A stretch of 64,000 nucleotides of DNA from Alcaligenes parafaecalis (GCF_026344135.1 NZ_JAPKNA010000005.1:62001-126000), one strand, 5' to 3'; shown: positions 37,358-46,588, counted from the first letter of the stretch. Made by a program: numbers and translations. Notes: generated by a model from the sequence alone, not told the origin.

Positions 37358-38569
37358 ATGGATAAGAACACATTTACCGAACCGCCCCTGAAAGGCATCA
37401 AAGTCCTGGAGCTCGGTTCATTAATTGCTGGCCCCTACGCCGGTAGCCTGCTGGCCCAATTCGGGGCTGACGTCATCAAGATCGAACCGCCAGGCAAGGG
37501 CGACCCCTTGCGCCGCTGGCGTCAACTGCACAAGGACACGTCCCTGTGGTGGCGTGTACAAAGCCGCAACAAGCGTTCGATTGCACTGGATCTGCGTCAG
37601 CCTGAAGGTCAGGAAATTGCCCGTGAGCTGGCCTTGCAAAGCGATATCGTCATTGAAAACTTCCGGCCCGGTGTGCTGGAACGCTGGGGCCTGGGCTGGG
37701 AAACGCTGCACGCCCTGAACCCGCGCCTGATCATGGTGCGCGTCTCCGGCTACGGGCAGGACGGTCCCTACCATCGCCGCCCCGGTTTTGCAGCCATCGC
37801 GGAATGTATGGGTGGACTGCGTTATGGCACCGGCTACCCGGATCGCCCACCTGTACGCGCAGGCGTCAGTCTGGGCGATACGCTGGCTTCACTGTACGGC
37901 ACCATAGGCGCGCTGCTGGCCATGCACCATCTGCGTCAGGAAGGCGGACAGGGCCAGATGATTGATGTGGCTTTGTACGAATCTGTCTTTGCCATCATGG
38001 AAAGCCTGATTCCCGACTATCAACTGAACGGCCATCAGCGCGAACGCACCGGGGCCAGCCTGCCCGGTATCGCCCCCTCCAACACCTATCCCACCGGCGA
38101 CGGCAAATGGGTGGTGATTGCCGCCAATAGCGACGCCATTTTCATACGTCTGATGCAGGCGATGGGCCGCCCCGATCTGGCCAGCGACCCGCGCTTGTCC
38201 GACAACGCCGGGCGCGTCGAGCACAGTGCCATGCTGGACCAGACGATTGGCGATTGGACCGGCGCACGTAGCCTGGACGACGTGCTCCATGCACTGGAAC
38301 AGGCCGAGGTCCCCAGCGGCAGCATCTACACAGCAGCCGACATTCTTGATGACCCGCATTATCAGGCGCGCGGCATGCTGGAAAAACACACACTGGAAGA
38401 CGGCCAGGAACTGACCATTCCCGGCATTGTGCCCAAGCTAAGCCGTAGTCCCGGGGCGACTCAATGGTTGGGGCCGGAATTGGGCGAACACACCGACAGC
38501 ATCCTGCAGGAACTGGGCATGAGCCCGGAGCGCCGCCAAGCCCTGCGTGAACAAGGAATCGTGGAATGA
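37358..38569 (+). CDS. CaiB/BaiF family (class III) CoA-transferase
   Basis: 403-aa class III CoA-transferase, moving CoA from a donor acyl-CoA to an acid. Visible segments are LELGSLIAGPYAGSLLAQFGADVIKIE, FRPGVLERWGLG, and GVSLGD with the catalytic Asp174. AGGAG lies before the ATG. The next gene, HMG-CoA-lyase-like, overlaps its end, so the product acyl-CoA is probably passed on for cleavage. Confidence 0.92.
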   Translation: MDKNTFTEPPLKGIKVLELGSLIAGPYAGSLLAQFGADVIKIEPPGKGDPLRRWRQLHKDTSLWWRVQSRNKRSIALDLRQPEGQEIARELALQSDIVIENFRPGVLERWGLGWETLHALNPRLIMVRVSGYGQDGPYHRRPGFAAIAECMGGLRYGTGYPDRPPVRAGVSLGDTLASLYGTIGALLAMHHLRQEGGQGQMIDVALYESVFAIMESLIPDYQLNGHQRERTGASLPGIAPSNTYPTGDGKWVVIAANSDAIFIRLMQAMGRPDLASDPRLSDNAGRVEHSAMLDQTIGDWTGARSLDDVLHALEQAEVPSGSIYTAADILDDPHYQARGMLEKHTLEDGQELTIPGIVPKLSRSPGATQWLGPELGEHTDSILQELGMSPERRQALREQGIVE

Positions 38570-39471
38570 GTACCGTACTGATCACCGACGTCACCTTGCG
38601 TGACGGCCTGCAAATCGTGCCTCGCTGGGTGCCTACCGCTGACAAGCTGCGCATTGCACAAGCACTGCCCCAATGCGGTGTACGCAAAATTGAGCTGACG
38701 TCCTTTACTTCGCCCAAAGCCATCCCATCCCTGGCAGATGCCGATGAACTGGCCAGCCTGACCACACGCGATTCGCAGGTTTGCTATACCGCTCTCGTAC
38801 CCAATCTGCGGGGAGCACAGCGCGCCCTGGCTGCCAGAATGGACGAGCTGAACTTTGTGTTTTCCGCGTCTGAAGCCCATAACCAGGCCAATCTGCGCAT
38901 GACGATTGCTCAATCCTTGATCCAGCTTGAACAGGTGATAGCCGCAGCGGGCAACACCCCGGTGAACGTGTCCCTCTCTACTGCCTTTGGCTGTCCCTTT
39001 ACCGGTGCCGTTGCCCCCTCCCATGTCATTGAGCTGATGCAGGAAGTCCAACGCATGGGTGCCAGTTCCATCAGTCTGTGCGACACCACCGGCATGGGCT
39101 CACCCGCCGATGTGGAACGCCTGACCCAAGCCGCACTCAGCCTGTATGGCGAGCAGGGTGTCACCGGCCATTTCCACGACACCCGGGGGCTGGCACTGGC
39201 TAATGCCTGGGCTGCCTATCGCGAAGGTGGACGTCGTTTCGATGCCGCTTTGGCCGGTCTGGGTGGCTGCCCTTACGCCCCCGGTGCCAGCGGCAATGCC
39301 AGCCTGGAAGACATGGCCCATATGTTCCAGATCAGCGGTATCGAAACCGGCCTGGATCTGGAAGCGCTGCAACCCTTGGCCGAAGAAATTGCCGCTCTGA
39401 CTCAAGAGCCTATTCAAAGTCGCCTGCACAAAGCCGGACCCGCTTACGCCCTGAAGGTGTGCCAGCCATGA
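38566..39471 (+). CDS. HMG-CoA lyase-like protein
   Basis: 301-aa TIM-barrel lyase of the hydroxymethylglutaryl-CoA lyase family. The TLRDGLQ motif (residues 10-16), metal-binding HFHDTRG, and the catalytic-loop GLGGCPYAPGASGN with Cys235 are all intact. These enzymes split a 3-hydroxy-3-carboxyl-type acyl-CoA into acetyl-CoA and a keto acid. With a CoA-transferase before it and a LeuCD-like hydratase after it, it may cleave citramalyl-CoA or a similar ester. It overlaps its neighbours on both sides by 4 bp. Confidence 0.88.
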   Translation: MSTVLITDVTLRDGLQIVPRWVPTADKLRIAQALPQCGVRKIELTSFTSPKAIPSLADADELASLTTRDSQVCYTALVPNLRGAQRALAARMDELNFVFSASEAHNQANLRMTIAQSLIQLEQVIAAAGNTPVNVSLSTAFGCPFTGAVAPSHVIELMQEVQRMGASSISLCDTTGMGSPADVERLTQAALSLYGEQGVTGHFHDTRGLALANAWAAYREGGRRFDAALAGLGGCPYAPGASGNASLEDMAHMFQISGIETGLDLEALQPLAEEIAALTQEPIQSRLHKAGPAYALKVCQP

Positions 39472-40880
39472 GCCAAGCCCGTACTCTTTTTCAAAAGCTC
39501 TGGGATGCACACCGTGTAGCAGCGGTAGACGACGAGCATGATCTGATCTACATAGACCGTCAGTTGTTGTACGAAGTCACCAGTCCGCAAGCTTTCGAGA
39601 GCCTGCGTCTAGCCGGGCGTGTGGTGCGTCGTCCCAGCACCGCCCTGACCACGGTGGACCACAATGTGCCCACTCGCCGCCGCAATCAGCGTCTGGAAGA
39701 CCCTTTGGCTCAGGCACAGATTGATCAAATGGAGATCAATAGCCGGGAGTTTGGGCTGCGCTACTTTGGACTGGATGACGAGCGCCAGGGCATCATCCAC
39801 GTGATCGGACCCGAACAGGGCATGACGCTGCCCGGCTCCAGCATCGTCGCGGGGGATTCACACACCAGCACGCACGGTGCCTTTGCTGCCTTGGCTTTTG
39901 GTATCGGCACCTCCGAGGTCGAACACGTCATGGCGACCCAATGCCTGGCCGCAAAGCGCATGCGCACGCTGCAGGTCGATGTGCAGGGCGAGTTGCCCGC
40001 CACCAGCACAGCCAAAGATCTGATTTTGCAAATCATTGCCCGCATGGGTGCTGATGGCGGACGCGACTGCGCCATCGAATTCACAGGCTCCGCCATTCGC
40101 GCTTTGTCCATGGAAGGGCGCATGACCTTGTGCAATATGGCGATCGAGGCCGGGGCACGTATCGGCCTGGTCGCCGTGGACGACAAGACGCTGGACTATG
40201 TGCGAGGTCGCCCCCTAGCTCCCAAGGGCGCGGAATGGGACAAGGCAGAACGCTACTGGCGCACGCTAGTCAGCGACGAAGGCTGCCACTACGATCAACA
40301 CTTGCTGATCGATGCTGCCCAAGTGGCTCCCACCGTAACTTGGGGAACATCGCCCGATATGGCGGCTGCCATCGACCAGCTTGTCCCTGATCCCCTCGCG
40401 GCTGCTACAGGCAAACAGGCGGACGCCCAGCGCGCACTGAGCTATATGGACCTGCAGGCGGGCCAGCCACTGGCAGGCATTCCTATCGACCGGGTGTTTA
40501 TTGGCTCCTGTACCAATGCCCGTATTGAAGACTTGCGAAGCGCTGCCGCCATGATTAAAGGCAAGCATGTAGCCAGCACTGTGCTGCAAGCGCTGGTCGT
40601 TCCAGGCTCCGGTCTGGTAAGGCGTCAGGCCGAACAGGAAGGGCTGGACCAGATCTTCATGCAAGCCGGTTTTGAATGGCGCGAACCAGGCTGCTCCATG
40701 TGTCTGGGCATGAACGAGGATCGCTTGAATCCGGGTGAACGCTGCGCCTCTACCTCCAACCGTAACTTTGAAGGTCGGCAGGGCGCTTTGGGACGCACCC
40801 ATTTGATGAGCCCGGCCATGGCTGCCGCCGCTGCAATTGCAGGTCATCTTGTCGATATCCGTAACTGGGACGCCGCATGA
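39468..40880 (+). CDS. LeuC-like aconitase-family hydratase, large subunit
   Basis: 470-aa protein of the 3-isopropylmalate dehydratase large-subunit family. [4Fe-4S] ligands appear in GSCTNARIED and CSMCLGMN, and the active-site segment is GDSHTSTHGAFAALAFGIGTSEVEH. It starts with ATGA overlap at 39468 and overlaps the leuD-like gene as ATGA. The location in a catabolic cluster away from leuA and without leuB suggests a degradative hydratase, such as for maleate or citraconate. A leucine-synthesis role cannot be ruled out. Confidence 0.85.
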   Translation: MSQARTLFQKLWDAHRVAAVDDEHDLIYIDRQLLYEVTSPQAFESLRLAGRVVRRPSTALTTVDHNVPTRRRNQRLEDPLAQAQIDQMEINSREFGLRYFGLDDERQGIIHVIGPEQGMTLPGSSIVAGDSHTSTHGAFAALAFGIGTSEVEHVMATQCLAAKRMRTLQVDVQGELPATSTAKDLILQIIARMGADGGRDCAIEFTGSAIRALSMEGRMTLCNMAIEAGARIGLVAVDDKTLDYVRGRPLAPKGAEWDKAERYWRTLVSDEGCHYDQHLLIDAAQVAPTVTWGTSPDMAAAIDQLVPDPLAAATGKQADAQRALSYMDLQAGQPLAGIPIDRVFIGSCTNARIEDLRSAAAMIKGKHVASTVLQALVVPGSGLVRRQAEQEGLDQIFMQAGFEWREPGCSMCLGMNEDRLNPGERCASTSNRNFEGRQGALGRTHLMSPAMAAAAAIAGHLVDIRNWDAA

Positions 40881-41515
40881 ATACACCTTTTACTTCCGTA
40901 CGTTCGCGCCTGATTGCACTGGACCGCGCCAATGTGGATACCGACGCAATCTTGCCCAAGCAATACATGACCTCGCTGTCACGTACCGGCTTTGGGCAAT
41001 ATGCCTTCGATAACTGGCGTTACGCGGATATTGGCTACCCTGGAAAGCCGCTGGAGGAACGTGAGCCGATCACGAGCTTTTGCCTGCATCAGCCGACCGC
41101 ACAAGGAGCACGTATTCTGTTGGGTCGAGAGAACTTTGGCTGCGGTTCCAGTCGTGAACACGCCGTTTGGGCACTGAACGATCTAGGTATTTCTGTGCTG
41201 ATCGCACCTTCATTTGCCGACATCTTCCGCAATAACTGCTTTAAAAACGGCATGTTGCCCATACAGCTCAACGCAGAGCAGATTGATAATTTATTCATTG
41301 CTGCCGCCCAAAACCCGTGGGATGAATGGACGGTGGATCTGGAAGCCTGCATGTTGATCGGCCCCGACCAGCACATCCGTTTCCAGGTGGAGCCGGAGCG
41401 TCGCCACCGCCTGTTGCTGGCGCTGGACGATATCAGCGTGACAGAACAGAAAATGGAGCAGATCCAGGCTTACGAGCTTCAACGCCGGGAACAGGAACCC
41501 TGGTTATTTAGCTAG
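40877..41515 (+). CDS. LeuD-like aconitase-family hydratase, small subunit
   Basis: 212-aa small subunit with typical segments NVDTDAILPKQYM, ENFGCGSSREHAVWAL and APSFADIFRNNCFKNG. It pairs with the LeuC-like protein encoded directly upstream (4-bp overlap). Length is close to the usual 200-216 aa. Confidence 0.88.
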   Translation: MNTPFTSVRSRLIALDRANVDTDAILPKQYMTSLSRTGFGQYAFDNWRYADIGYPGKPLEEREPITSFCLHQPTAQGARILLGRENFGCGSSREHAVWALNDLGISVLIAPSFADIFRNNCFKNGMLPIQLNAEQIDNLFIAAAQNPWDEWTVDLEACMLIGPDQHIRFQVEPERRHRLLLALDDISVTEQKMEQIQAYELQRREQEPWLFS

Positions 41516-41580
41516 GCGCGATAGGTAAAGGTGGGCAATTGCGGACGGGGACTTCTGTAGCTGCCTACCTCCCGCCCCAG

Positions 41581-41609
41581 CAGTCACAGTCACAGTCACA
41601 GTCACAGTC
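41581..41609. repeat. CAGTCA hexamer tandem repeat
   Basis: Four full copies plus five bases of a fifth copy of CAGTCA in a row, in the 479-bp gap before the TonB receptor gene. The repeat is short and non-coding. It may vary in length but is not obviously inside a promoter. Confidence 0.75.
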
Positions 41610-41869
41610 TCCAGGTATCGCAACACATCTCAAGCCTGTTCAGGCTACGAATAAAACAATTTCTTGAGCCACTCCCTTACGTGCCGGGAGCCGTCACCGC
41701 TCCTTTGCCTCCCCTTGCAAAGCAAACATCGCCTGTTTTGCCAAAACCACCCCATGGGACTGGCTCCCACCGATTTGCAAAACGCGCCCCGATTTCGCTT
41801 AAAAATCCCCCTGAAACCCCGGTTTCTGTCCGATTTCGGGGAAAAATAGCACGAATCGCCTCCTTATAC

Positions 41870-41897
41870 CCCTAAGTTTTTTAGGGTCGTTTTTATA
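41870..41897 (+). terminator. Weak hairpin with T-rich tail
   Basis: CCCTAA (41870-41875) / TTAGGG (41881-41886) around a GTTTT loop, followed by TCGTTTTTATA. It is a short stem that could end transcripts from the leuCD-like operon. Confidence 0.45.
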
Positions 41898-41955
41898 TCA
41901 CAAATGCGCCTAACTGCTTGAACCACCTACAAGCAAATGCTACAAATGAAACATT

Positions 41956-41974
41956 AATGAGAATCATTTTTATT
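41956..41974. promoter_or_regulatory. Fur box of the TonB receptor gene
   Basis: AATGAGAATCATTTTTATT, close to the Fur consensus, 20 bases upstream of the receptor start. It implies repression by Fur when iron is plentiful. Confidence 0.75.
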
Positions 41975-41994
41975 GCTATTTAACTTACAGACTC

Positions 41995-44121
41995 ATGCGC
42001 ATTTCTTATCTTGTTGGCCTGAGCCTGCTCAGTGCAGGCAGCAGTTGGGCACAATCTTCCGATGCTCCCCCAGTTACGTCTTTGCCCACCATTGAAGTCA
42101 AAGCCAGCGAATACATTGATTTACCGCCTGCGTACGAGGGCAATCATGTCGCCACCGGCGGGAATCTGGGTTTGCTGGGCAACCGGGATGTCATGAACAC
42201 TCCGTTCAGCACCATCAACTACACCAGCGATTACATCGAAGATTTGCAAGGTCAGGAACTGCGCATTCTGATCAGCAAGAACGACCCTTCTGTACAAACG
42301 CCGGGTGCGGGTGGAACAGGCGGCAAAGACACCATGTACATACGGGGCTTCCGTGCCGGTGACGTGTCTCTAAATGGTTTGCAAGGTTTGACCAGTGGCC
42401 GCCGAGTGATGGCCATCGCAGAGCGTTTAGAAATTCTCAAAGGCCCATCGGCTGTGTTGAATGGCATGAATGCCAGCAACGATGTAGGCGGCTCCATCAA
42501 TCTGGTGTCCAAACGCGCCACGGATAATCCCATTACCAACGTCACCATGTCCTACATCCAGCCCTCCCAATTCGGGACGCATCTGGATCTGGGCCGTCGC
42601 TTTGGGGAATCCAATGAGCTGGGCCTGCGCTTGAATGGCGTGTTCAAGGACGGCGAGGGCGTGGTGGACCATCGGACCAACCGCGACAAGCTGATCTCCT
42701 TAGGGGCCGACTACCGCCTGGGCGCCGTCAAGTTGTCCGCCGATCTGTACCACCTGGAAGAGTACATTTCCGGCCTGAACCGGGGTGTGCGGCTGGCCAA
42801 GGGTCTGGACAAGAACCCGCTACCCACGCCGCCCAAAGGCAACGTCTTGCTGGGTGTACCGTGGGCCGCTGGCCTGACGCGAGAAACCACGGCGCTGGTA
42901 CGTGCCGACTGGGCGGCCAACGACAAGCTGGCTGTCTACGGCTCTGCCGGTTACAGCAAATCCGAAATGAGCAACTACAACACCAAGGGCAGCACTTTGC
43001 TGAACGAGGCAGGTGACCTGAAACTGGCCGCCACCCGGCGCAACAATACGGGCTATAACCTGGCCGCCAACAGCGGTCTGTTCTACAACTTTGATACCGG
43101 CTCCGTGCACCACACCATCAGCGCCGGGGTGGACTGGAACCGCAAGAGCTCGCGTAGCGACAACACCTCCATCAAGGGCTGGTCCGAAACCATCAATATC
43201 TACGACCCGGACTACCCGGCGCGCCCTTATGTCCCGATGAATGGGCTAAGTGCGCCTAACGTCAGCTATTTATATAGTGCAGCCCTGGCCGACACGCTGT
43301 CCTTTGCGGACGGCAAGTATCAGCTCACTTTGGGCCTGCGCCAGCAATGGGTCAGCACCAGGGATAAAAGTGGCAAGAGCGATAACTACAGCAAGAATGC
43401 CCTGACACCCACCATTGCTGGTGTCTGGCAGTTGCGTGACGATTGGATGCTGTACGCCAACTACGCCGAAGGCCTGACCCAGGGCATGATTGTGGGCGAC
43501 GACTACGCCAATGAAGGCCAGATCTTCGCACCACAAAAAACACGTCAATACGAAATCGGGATGAAGTACGACAGCGGGGATTACGCCCTGACGGCGGCCC
43601 TGTTCGATATCACCCAACCCAATAGCTATGAAAGCAATGAGCGCTTTAATGGCAAACCCAATTTGAGCTATGACGGCCGCCAGCGCAACCGGGGTGTGGA
43701 AGTGCAGGTATTTGGGCAGATCGCTGAAAACTGGCGTCTGACAGGCGGTATCGCCTACCTGGACCCCAAGATTCGCAAAGCCAGCAACCCGGATACGGAA
43801 GGACGCAATGCGGTGGGCCTGTCCCGCTGGGTCGCCAAGGCCGGGATTGAGTGGGATACGCCTTTTGTTCAAGGCCTGACCCTGAATGCCAATCTGCACA
43901 CTCAATCCAAGCAATATGCAGACGCCAGCAATAGTTACTACATGCCAGGCGTGACCACGTACGACCTGGGCATGCGCTACAAGACCCGCTTTGCCGGTAA
44001 GGAAGTGACCTTGCGCGCCAGCCTGGAAAACGTGGGCAATAAAGCCTACTGGGTGGTGCCCTTGAGCAACGGCCAAGGCTCGCCGCGCACCTTCCTGGCC
44101 TCGGCCACCATGAAATTCTAA
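41995..44121 (+). CDS. TonB-dependent siderophore receptor
   Basis: 708-aa outer-membrane receptor with signal peptide (LVGLSLLSAGSSWAQ), plug domain (YIRGFRAGDVSLNGLQG, AERLEILKGPSAVLNGM) and a 22-strand barrel ending in Phe (ATMKF). It imports a ferric siderophore with TonB energy. There is no siderophore synthesis gene, sigma factor or permease beside it, so the ligand is unknown; it may take up a foreign siderophore. The Fur box upstream supports iron control. Confidence 0.92.
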   Translation: MRISYLVGLSLLSAGSSWAQSSDAPPVTSLPTIEVKASEYIDLPPAYEGNHVATGGNLGLLGNRDVMNTPFSTINYTSDYIEDLQGQELRILISKNDPSVQTPGAGGTGGKDTMYIRGFRAGDVSLNGLQGLTSGRRVMAIAERLEILKGPSAVLNGMNASNDVGGSINLVSKRATDNPITNVTMSYIQPSQFGTHLDLGRRFGESNELGLRLNGVFKDGEGVVDHRTNRDKLISLGADYRLGAVKLSADLYHLEEYISGLNRGVRLAKGLDKNPLPTPPKGNVLLGVPWAAGLTRETTALVRADWAANDKLAVYGSAGYSKSEMSNYNTKGSTLLNEAGDLKLAATRRNNTGYNLAANSGLFYNFDTGSVHHTISAGVDWNRKSSRSDNTSIKGWSETINIYDPDYPARPYVPMNGLSAPNVSYLYSAALADTLSFADGKYQLTLGLRQQWVSTRDKSGKSDNYSKNALTPTIAGVWQLRDDWMLYANYAEGLTQGMIVGDDYANEGQIFAPQKTRQYEIGMKYDSGDYALTAALFDITQPNSYESNERFNGKPNLSYDGRQRNRGVEVQVFGQIAENWRLTGGIAYLDPKIRKASNPDTEGRNAVGLSRWVAKAGIEWDTPFVQGLTLNANLHTQSKQYADASNSYYMPGVTTYDLGMRYKTRFAGKEVTLRASLENVGNKAYWVVPLSNGQGSPRTFLASATMKF

Positions 44122-44186
44122 GTAGACCAGCGATACCTCTATCATCCAGTTCTCCGTCTGGCTGGCAGGGTCTAACTCCGCTTTTG

Positions 44187-44227
44187 CAGGGCCTGTTCAT
44201 GCGTGTATGCAGGCCCTGTTTTTTTTA
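44187..44227 (+). terminator. Intrinsic terminator after the TonB receptor
   Basis: Perfect stem CAGGGCCTG (44187-44195) / CAGGCCCTG (44210-44218), then eight Ts. Confidence 0.9.
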
Positions 44228-44307
44228 TTGTTTTAAAGCTCTTGCCAGCCAAGACGGTGAGCCGCCGGGCCCACCAAACATCTTTGAGCTGCTATGACAT
44301 GTAGTTC

Positions 44308-45693
44308 CTAAACCCCGGCTGCCGCCCGCATCTTGCGTTGTGATGCAGGTGCCAAGCCTTCCGCTTCCCGGTATTTAGCGACTGTGCGGCGTGCCAAGGT
44401 CAGGCCCTGAGCCTGCAAAAGATCGGTAATCTGCTGATCCGACAAGGGCTTGGTAGGCGACTCATCACGAATCATCTGGGTAATCTGCGCCCGCACCGAA
44501 GCGGCGGACATATCGGCCTTGCCATCGGAGCTAGCCAAGGCCACGGTAAAGAACTGTTTAAGCTCCATCACGCCATGCGGCGTCTGCATGTATTTCTGCC
44601 GTGTCGCGCGAGAAATCGTGGATTCATGCAGGTCCAGCTCCGCAGCCAGATCGGCCAGTTGCATCGGTTTCAGGGCCGACACACCTTGCGTGAAGAAATC
44701 CTGCTGCATCTGCACAATGGCCTGGGCCACCCGCAAAATCGTCACGAAGCGACTATTCACACTACGCAATAAGCCCGTGGCTTTTTGACGCTCGGCCAGC
44801 AAGGCGGGGTGCGTTTCAATCTCATAATCGTGCAGGTTCACCAACTGCAAGCGCGGTACCGCCAAAGGATTCAGGGCAGCCTGCCAACGATCCTTGCCAC
44901 GAGTCAGCAGTACGTCCGGCACCACATAGGCCGAGACATTCTGCGTCCAGGCGCGCCCCGGCTTCGGGTCCAACTTCAATACCAGGTGATGAGCCCGCTC
45001 CACCAGCTCAGCCGAATACTGGCCCGCGCTGCGTTGGCGCAACTGGCTGGGCGAGGCCAGAATGCTGACATGTTCACGCACCAGATAACGGGCGCAATCC
45101 AGCAAGGACGGCTCCAACTGCTCCGCCTGCTGCTGCAACTGCAAGCTCAGGCATTCAGACAAATCCCGTGCACCCACCCCTGCGGGCTCCAGGGACTGCA
45201 CCTGCGCCAGCGCACAGCGCAAATCACTTTCATCAACATCCAGTTCCTCGGGCAGGCAGGCCAGGACCTCATCCAAAGACACGGGCAGGTAGCCGTTATC
45301 GTCCAACTCATCGATCAATAATTGCGCCAAGGCCCGGTCACGGTCGCTCAAACGCAACAGTCCCAACTGCTCGCTTAAATAAGCGGCCAGGTCCTGGGCA
45401 ATGGCTGATTCGGGGGTCCAGTCCGGGTCGTCCGAGTCACCCTGATGCTTGGGAAACTCCAGGCTCGCCCACGAGGATTCCGCCTCGCCCGAAGCGGCTT
45501 CGGGCAATGGCTCGGCGGCGACATCCGTCTGCACGTCCAGACGTTCCAGCAAGGGGTTATCCAGCAAAGCCTGAGCCAATTCCTGCTCCAGCTCGGCCCC
45601 CGATAGCTGCAACACTTTAATAGACTGTTGCAATTGCGGCGTCAAAACCAGCGTTTGCTGCTGGCGTAAATCTAGTGACTGACGCGTAAGCAT
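44308..45693 (-). CDS. rpoN: RNA polymerase sigma-54 factor
   Basis: 461-aa sigma-54 from the preferred start MLTRQSL (45693); ATGs at 45711 and upstream are alternatives. Region I (QQTLVLTPQLQQSIKVLQLS), an acidic region II, the core-binding region and the C-terminal RpoN box ARRTVAKYRE are visible. It directs transcription of genes that need AAA+ activators. It lacks the lptB and hpf neighbours found in E. coli. The start is only 16 bp from a divergent gene. Confidence 0.93.
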   Translation of the reverse strand: MLTRQSLDLRQQQTLVLTPQLQQSIKVLQLSGAELEQELAQALLDNPLLERLDVQTDVAAEPLPEAASGEAESSWASLEFPKHQGDSDDPDWTPESAIAQDLAAYLSEQLGLLRLSDRDRALAQLLIDELDDNGYLPVSLDEVLACLPEELDVDESDLRCALAQVQSLEPAGVGARDLSECLSLQLQQQAEQLEPSLLDCARYLVREHVSILASPSQLRQRSAGQYSAELVERAHHLVLKLDPKPGRAWTQNVSAYVVPDVLLTRGKDRWQAALNPLAVPRLQLVNLHDYEIETHPALLAERQKATGLLRSVNSRFVTILRVAQAIVQMQQDFFTQGVSALKPMQLADLAAELDLHESTISRATRQKYMQTPHGVMELKQFFTVALASSDGKADMSAASVRAQITQMIRDESPTKPLSDQQITDLLQAQGLTLARRTVAKYREAEGLAPASQRKMRAAAGV

Positions 45694-45709
45694 AGGTACA
45701 ATCGTTTCC

Positions 45710-46264
45710 ATGAAAACTGACAACGCCCAGACACCCACCGCCAACGATAGTCAGGCTCTTCGCAGCACGCTGTTCAAGCTGTGCGCCACGGCCACTATTA
45801 TCTGCACCGTAGTCACTATCGTGGTAGCCATTATCTGGTGGGACCTGCTCAACCGTCTCATCAGCTTTGGGCGTGGCCTGGATTACTCCGGCCTGCAGGC
45901 CTTGAGCATTCAAAACCTGGCACTGATCAAGCAATACAACCCGTTTTTCTGGTGGACGGTAGTGGGCGTCATAACCCTCATTATTGCCTATCTTTTGCAT
46001 GGCTTCGTACAAGCGATCATGCGACGCAACCAGCAACGCATTATCGACGAGACAACCGTGGCCCAACTGGCCCGATCGCTCAGTCGTCCAGCCCGTGAAG
46101 TGATTTTATGGTCCTGGCCTGACCAGCGCAGTCCGTTGACTGTGGGCGATTTACAACGAGCCTATGGCGAATTGCGTGCGGGCCGCTTTGGCAAAATGGA
46201 ACTGGCCGAGCAGCAAAGCCGCCTGTTACAAGCCGACTACGAACGCCACGAGCCACAGACCTAA
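45710..46264 (+). CDS. Hypothetical membrane protein divergent from rpoN
   Basis: 184-aa protein with two membrane helices (TIICTVVTIVVAIIWWDLL and WWTVVGVITLIIAYLLHGF) and a soluble, charged C-terminal half (about residues 105-184). No known domain was recognised. The start has no clear ribosome binding site and lies 16 bp from the rpoN start on the other strand. The coding frame looks genuine from its composition and length. Confidence 0.68.
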   Translation: MKTDNAQTPTANDSQALRSTLFKLCATATIICTVVTIVVAIIWWDLLNRLISFGRGLDYSGLQALSIQNLALIKQYNPFFWWTVVGVITLIIAYLLHGFVQAIMRRNQQRIIDETTVAQLARSLSRPAREVILWSWPDQRSPLTVGDLQRAYGELRAGRFGKMELAEQQSRLLQADYERHEPQT

Positions 46265-46303
46265 GGCTTGCCTTCCTGTTTTTTTTATGTTTGACTAACG
46301 GTC

Positions 46304-46456
46304 ATGACTCACGCACGCCAATCCTCCTACGCCTGCCAAGGTTTCAGCCCAGCCGCTGAAGCAGCCTTGTCGCGTTCCGTGCGTGAAGGCCGTTCTTCGG
46401 CCCCTGCCTCCAGCCTATCCCAACTGCTACTACTAGCGTCCGGTTGCCGGGCCTAG
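46304..46456 (+). CDS. leuL: Leucine-rich leader peptide upstream of leuA
   Basis: 50-codon open frame too short for most gene finders, ending SLSQLLLLASGCRA. It has four Leu codons in a row (CTG CTA CTA CTA at 46424-46435) and a further CTA three codons before; CTA is rare in the surrounding genes. It lies 130 bp before leuA. A ribosome stalling there at low charged tRNA-Leu could change folding of the RNA downstream. GTGGC at 46463 can pair with GCCAC at 46488 or at 46511, so alternative hairpins exist. A classical T-run terminator was not found. Confidence 0.75.
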   Translation: MTHARQSSYACQGFSPAAEAALSRSVREGRSSAPASSLSQLLLLASGCRA

Positions 46457-46588
46457 TGTCCTGTGGCAGTTCGGCAGCCAATACTCAGCCACATCTACGT
46501 CATTTGTGCCGCCACCGGCCTACGTAAATGCTGCAATCGCTGGTGACGGCAAGAAGTAATCAACACTTTTTGTCCGACAGGTATCCCC

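Noticed and set aside
39468..41515. Calling these genes leuC and leuD of leucine synthesis
   Set aside because: They lie in a catabolic run without leuB, apart from leuA, so only family-level names are given; the biosynthetic role remains possible.
41581..41609. CAGTCA repeat considered as a CRISPR-like array
   Set aside because: Units are six bases with no spacers; it is a simple tandem repeat.
46291..46320. TTGACT as a -35 box for leuA
   Set aside because: No -10 hexamer at 16-18 bases; it also lies almost at the leader peptide start.
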